A DNA stretch of 64,000 nucleotides, from assembly GCA_965197545.1 (NCBI GenBank), contig CBDANJ010000008.1:372001-436000 (forward strand), read 5' to 3'. The stretch is from CATOSP01 sp965197545 (GTDB lineage Bacteria > Chloroflexota > Dehalococcoidia > Lucifugimonadales > UBA3495). Under the pieces are notes generated by a model. The model was not told where the DNA came from. It saw only the letters and a program-made list of their open reading frames with translations, and did no database searches. How positions within the stretch are numbered: the first letter of the stretch is position 1; each line of letters starts with the position of its first letter. The position numbers and the translations under genes were made by a program. Positions 60,620-64,000 of the stretch are shown one piece after another.

Positions 60620-61015
60620 TTACGAATCAGGTTGAGCAGCCATTTCGCGGCCCCGTTTCAATTGCTCCTCATTCCAGACAAAGGGAGGTCCGGAAAGTTT
60701 CTCCTCTAGGGTTCTCTTTATCCAGTCGTTGACGCTCAACCCGTCTTCCATCGCGATGATCGTGACCTTGTGATGAAGCTGGGGGCCGATTTTCAGTATG
60801 AACTCACCGGAAAATGGTGGGACGGGTTCCACGCCGTCTTCCTTGCACGCAGTCAGGTACACCTCGATTGATGTCTCGAACTCGCGCTTGAGCCCTTCTA
60901 CGTCCGATGCCTCAAAGGTCGCAATTGGATACGGCCCGGCATTTACGACATGTCCGTGGAGGAGGTCTACGGACTCATCATATGCAATCTCCGCAACGTA
61001 ACCTCTGTACTGCAT
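60620..61015 (-). CDS. hicB: HicB-family antitoxin
   Basis: A 131-residue antitoxin. The N-terminal RNase-H-like HicB domain is clear (YRGYVAEIAYDESVDLLHGH, FEASDVEGLKREFETSIEVY), and the C-terminal half has a ribbon-helix-helix-like segment (HHKVTIIAMEDGLSVNDWIK). The ATG overlaps the HicA stop (TAATG), so toxin and antitoxin are co-translated. Confidence 0.86.
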   Translation of the reverse strand: MQYRGYVAEIAYDESVDLLHGHVVNAGPYPIATFEASDVEGLKREFETSIEVYLTACKEDGVEPVPPFSGEFILKIGPQLHHKVTIIAMEDGLSVNDWIKRTLEEKLSGPPFVWNEEQLKRGREMAAQPDS

Positions 61016-61287
61016 TACTGGCTGACTCCAATGCGGTTTAGAAACACGGCAATGTCTCTCACGGTCTCGCGGCCAGTCTCCGGCCGCGGATGGGAATTGT
61101 GGACTCCAGTGTTGATCGATCCTCTCCGCAATTGTACCCTTGATCCACTCCGTTCGACTATCTCTATTCCCAGCCTACGCAGCAGTGACTCGATATCCGC
61201 CCAGCGAATGTCGGCGGGAGTTGGCCGTTCAAGCACCCTACCCAATGTCCGACGATGACGCCGGGACCTCAATTCCATAGCCGCCAC
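61015..61287 (-). CDS. hicA: HicA-family toxin
   Basis: A 90-residue mRNA-interferase-like protein. The double-stranded-RNA-binding-like fold shows IRWADIESLLRRLGIEIVER, GSRVQLRRG and HNSHPRPETGRETVRDIAVF. The active-site His in family HicA lies in the HPHP-like segment, here SHPRP, altered from the usual motif. The N-terminal 25 residues are basic and beyond the typical length. Confidence 0.78.
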   Translation of the reverse strand: MAAMELRSRRHRRTLGRVLERPTPADIRWADIESLLRRLGIEIVERSGSRVQLRRGSINTGVHNSHPRPETGRETVRDIAVFLNRIGVSQ

Positions 61288-61340
61288 CCCACCAACCCTG
61301 CAACAGGTCCGATTCAGTTATACAATAATACATGCCCTGC

Positions 61341-61388
61341 GGAGGGATGGCAGAGCGGACGAATGCGCCGGTCTTGAAAACCGGTGGC
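61341..61388 (+). pseudogene. tRNA-Ser (UGA), 5' half only
   Basis: The sequence begins GGAGGGATGGCAGAGCGGAC, with acceptor arm, D arm and anticodon arm (CCGGT-CTTGAAA-ACCGG, anticodon TGA) typical of tRNA-Ser(UGA). After GGTGGC the sequence becomes ATAGATTAAAGAGAG and there is no variable arm, T arm (TTCGAA) or 3' acceptor strand in the next several hundred bases. The tRNA is therefore broken after the anticodon stem. Confidence 0.8.
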
Positions 61389-61740
61389 ATAGATTAAAGA
61401 GAGAGAAGCTGAATGTAATTTAACGCAGATTTGAGCGTAATCTACGGCGGCCACAGCCCTCATTGGCAATCGGATTCAATAGAACGAAATGAAAAGGATT
61501 TACAACAAGATTTACAAGTTGTGGTAGCCCACAGATCAAATGACGATCCGACGTGACAGGCGCTCCATCGCAACTTGACGCCCTCACTCCTCGTAGTTCC
61601 GTCCTGGAAACTGCTTAATAGCATGGACCTGCAGTAACTGGCCCTGGCAGACTGTCGGGTCAATTGAGGCTGGTGAGTTGCGCCACAAGCGTCCGCGTTG
61701 CAGCCATCATCCACCACCGGAATGCCGAGGCCCGGCATCC

Positions 61741-61956
61741 TCAGTGTTCCCTCACGGACTCCCACAGAGTCTGGGAACCGACCCCCTGGGACTTCCGGCA
61801 TATCTTGCACTTCCACTCAACTCCTGGGGCGGCCTTATGGGGTAGTGAGCCCGCATCTGCTACTTCCCGCCTCTTCGTGACCTCCCGCTCCTCCTCCTTT
61901 TGCCGTGCCCTCGCCTCGACGGTCTCCCGGTCATGCCACCAAATGCTGGCGCGCAA
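61741..61956 (-). CDS. Possible small Cys-rich protein
   Basis: A 71-residue frame with a Lys/Glu/Arg-rich helix (RQKEEEREVTKRR) and a C-terminal WKCKICRKSQGVGSQTLWES with a CxxC and a following His. No ribosome site or family is recognised. It may be chance or a remnant gene. Confidence 0.25.
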   Translation of the reverse strand: MRASIWWHDRETVEARARQKEEEREVTKRREVADAGSLPHKAAPGVEWKCKICRKSQGVGSQTLWESVREH

Positions 61957-62197
61957 TGCCGGGCTGCATCCCTTGAGTGCGCCCTATGGTTCCGTTGTGA
62001 GTTCCTGGCTGTCGTGAATTCCTTTCCCAAAACTCGCCGCCGGTGCACCCGGCTTTGGACCTTGACCGGAGCATGTGCACCTGTTCGGGATGATTACCGG
62101 GCTCAAGGACATGGTTGAGCTAGCGGATTCCTACTTCGTCTCCCACCGATAGCGATACTGGCTTACTCCCGCTCTCAACGGTCCCTCTCCTGGAGTC

Positions 62198-62238
62198 CTC
62201 TACCAGGCCTATCCCCAGTGCGGATAGGCCTGGTAGAG
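62198..62238. other. Perfect 17-bp hairpin near the IS
   Basis: CTCTACCAGGCCTATCC (62,198-62,214) pairs exactly with 62,222-62,238 across a 7-base loop. No T-tract is present on either side. It could be a terminator, an attachment-site remnant or a structural element of the inserted DNA. Confidence 0.55.
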
Positions 62239-62378
62239 AGACGTCTCCTCTCGCACCCAAGGACAGAACTCTGGGTTGACGCAAATCCGTGACGTTGTGC
62301 TTGCCGAAATGGCCCTCTCAGTGGACGCGGGCAACACGCTCGAGTGAGCATCACCTCACTGGTGGATGGATTCCAGCC

Positions 62379-63820
62379 CTAGCAGCCCGCCTGAGGATCA
62401 GGAATTTGCGGTAGTGGGAGCCGGCGTGGCGATAGCTGATGCTGTTGGCAGACCCGGGATTCGCCGGCGCCAAGCCGATGGGGAACAATACCCGCTGGCC
62501 CGCCAGCACCGTCGGCTTGACGACCCAAGCGGAACAGTTTGAGCAGGTTGTGTCCGGTGCAGATGAGAGACCATTCCGCCCTGACCTTCGCCAAGCCCCG
62601 CAGCAGGAACTGCCGGAAGCCAGGGCCCCGCTTGATCTGGCCGAAGACCGGCTCGACGGGCTCCATGCGCAGGGCGCAACGCTGGCGGCCTCGCTTGGTC
62701 TGCAACTTGCGCCGCATCCGGTCCCCGGGGGACAGACCACTGGGTATGCGTCCCCGGGGGCTGGCGGCGGTACTCTGCCGCGGCGGGCCTGCTCCGGCGC
62801 CACGCAGGGGTCCACGCCCAATCCCTGCAGGCCGTCAACTGCCTTCGCCGAGTAGTAACCGGCGTCGGCGGATACTTCCCTGGGCGCCACGCCCGTGTTG
62901 CTGATGGTCTCCTCCAGCATGGCCACGGCCTGCTGCTTGTCCGATGCCTGGTAGGTGGCCCGGGCCGCCACAATCACCTGGTGAGCGCTGTCCACCACGG
63001 CCTGGCAATTGTACGCCTGCTGGAAGTCCCGGCCTCCCGGTGCAGGCATGATGCGGGACTCAGCATCGGTGAAGTTGCGCTGCGCCTTGTCCTCCGGCAC
63101 TCCCGGATGGTCCTTGCCCTCAGCTTTGGCCCGCTCCGCCTCCGCCCGGGCCTCGGCCTTCAGTGCCGCCATGGCCTCCCGTATCTTCTCCAACCGGCCT
63201 TCCCGAAAGGACAGCTCCCCCGGTAACTCATCACCGCGCTTGGCCTTGCCGTACCGGTTGTCCTCCTCGTCATCCGCTTCCTGGGCCTGCCGCAGCAACT
63301 CCGCCACCTCCGCCGCCAACTGCGCCTCCTTCTCCTTCATCCGCTTGTAACTCATCGCCTTGTGCTTCGATGCGTTGGCCCTGACCTTGGCGCCGTCCAG
63401 CGCCACGTGGCCCAGCTTCACCAGCCCCGCCCGCTGGCACAACGCCAGCACCTGCAGGAACAGGTCCGAGAGCGCAGCCAGGTGGTCCTTGCGAAAGTCC
63501 GAGATGGTGTGGAAGTCAGGGGTGTTGTTGGCCGCCGGCGCCCGGAAGGCGATGTCCTCGTGGAGCCGCCCTGCGATCCTTCGTGAAGAAGCCACCCCCA
63601 CGCAGTAGCCGTCAAGCAACACCTTGACCATCATCCGGGGATGATACGGCGGCCCGCCGCGGTTTTCCCACTCGTACCGGGCGGTGATTTCCGACAGGTC
63701 CAACTGGTCCACCACGTCGGAGATGAAGTGGGCCAGATGGTCATCGGGCAACCACTCCTGCAGCGCCGCGGGCAGCAGCAACTGCTGGTCCGGATCGTAG
63801 GGAAGGTAGGTCTTGCTCAT
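62379..63820 (-). mobile_element. IS1182-type transposase (IS5-like DDE family), frameshifted
   Basis: A DDE transposase of the IS1182 family. The ATG at 63,820 starts MSKTYLPYDPDQQLLLPAAL, and the DUF772 N-terminus (YHPRMMVKVLLDGYCVGVAS) and the start of the DDE domain (GHVALDGAKVRANASKHKAM; DAGYYSAKAVDGL) are intact in one frame. After a CCCCCGGGG-type run at 62,752-62,760 the frame shifts; the continuation PVFGQIKRGPGFRQFLLRGL, AEWSLICTGHNLLKLFR in the next frame completes the family's third catalytic block and ends near 62,379. A reading in one frame to 62,351 is nonsense at its end. Element ends are not resolved here. Confidence 0.85.
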
Positions 63821-64000
63821 TGACCGCTCCGTTCCTCTGATGCTCTGTCCCATCATACTCCCAACGGTTTATCAACCCTGTTTCTCGGACGGACTGCCAG
63901 GCTATGCCGATACTCGGACAGCGTCCGGCCTACGGACGTTCGCTAATGTTCAAACGCTAGGTCGAGGCTCTGCGATACGATGGCATCAAGTAATCAAGTG
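63821..64000. other. Right-hand flank of the IS
   Basis: 180 bp with no gene seen. It may contain the terminal repeat of the IS, which cannot be resolved because the left end is also unknown. Confidence 0.35.

Larger units (their letters stand above)
61288..62350. other. Gap with a truncated tRNA-Ser, a long hairpin and a doubtful small gene
   Basis: 1,063 bp with no confidently supported protein gene. It contains the tRNA-Ser fragment (61,341-61,388), the 17-bp hairpin (62,198-62,238) and a possible Cys-rich small ORF (61,741-61,956). It marks the edge of the IS-bearing segment. Confidence 0.5.

Noticed and set aside
61460..61816. 118-codon minus-strand frame next to the broken tRNA
   Set aside because: No start signal and an incoherent translation; a neighbouring frame has a more protein-like segment, kept only at low confidence.

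Overview
The window looks like part of a chromosome, or a metagenome-derived contig, from a member of the Chloroflexota, most likely of Dehalococcoidia/SAR202 type. This is inferred from gene content and has not been tested by phylogeny. The supporting traits are high-GC coding DNA, family-5 solute-binding lipoproteins with Val/Lys/Glu-repeat linkers, DUF1501/DUF1800/NHL-repeat genes, several acyl-CoA dehydrogenases, F420/FMN-type luciferase-like oxidoreductases and Uma2-family genes. There is no rRNA and no CRISPR array.

1-1,600 is the end of a DUF1501 gene and an NHL-propeller gene, a second copy of the unit at 28.0-30.3 kb. 2.0-12.6 kb holds two peptide/nickel-type ABC importers: SBP-DppB-DppC-SBP, then a solitary SBP and a DppB-DppC pair. 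There are three binding proteins and two permease pairs but no ATPase, so the ATPases must lie elsewhere. Strong hairpin terminators and TTGACA-type promoters split this region into at least three transcription units. 12.8-15.3 kb has a small OB-fold-like lipoprotein and a membrane-anchored zinc-ribbon/PQQ-propeller protein. 15.6-20.3 kb carries four acyl-CoA dehydrogenase genes in a row; the middle two are incomplete in complementary ways and one seems to start at ATC. 20.4-26.0 kb is a minus-strand block: a DUF433/DUF5615 toxin-antitoxin-like pair, a PAC2 protein, a CxxCxGxG zinc protein, an amidohydrolase, a site-2 protease and unknown proteins.

26.3-30.3 kb is a DUF1800-DUF1501-NHL operon behind a near-consensus promoter. 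30.3-41 kb is mixed housekeeping: an enolase-superfamily enzyme, a Uma2 gene, coaX-coaBC, a luciferase-like oxidoreductase, a propeller protein, an alpha/beta hydrolase ending inside a 165-bp inverted-repeat element, tRNA-Gly(GCC), a frameshifted mutM and a chromate transporter. 41-46.3 kb has an aldehyde dehydrogenase, then an accessory block: a compact three-gene cassette headed by a TIGR04255-like protein, and a BglII-like restriction endonuclease with a frameshifted methyltransferase. 46.4-51 kb has a BNR-type propeller, DUF2203, a TrmI-type tRNA methyltransferase, an HD-domain protein and a MidA-like methyltransferase. 51.4-56.7 kb has a 1,372-residue type IIG-like restriction-modification protein and a second Uma2 gene. 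56.8-61.3 kb has citrate synthase, another luciferase-like oxidoreductase, a DUF255 thioredoxin-fold protein and a HicAB pair. 61.3-64 kb contains only the 5' half of a tRNA-Ser(UGA) followed by a frameshifted IS1182-type transposase.

The most unusual observations are the complementary acyl-CoA dehydrogenase paralogues with an apparent ATC start, the TIGR04255 three-gene cassette beside restriction-modification genes, silent-site-only divergence between the two DUF1501 copies, the MITE-like element that supplies the C-terminus of a hydrolase, and the broken tRNA-Ser. Four genes (Uma2, mutM, the methyltransferase and the transposase) carry single-base frameshifts. These may be real decay or consensus errors and should be checked against reads.
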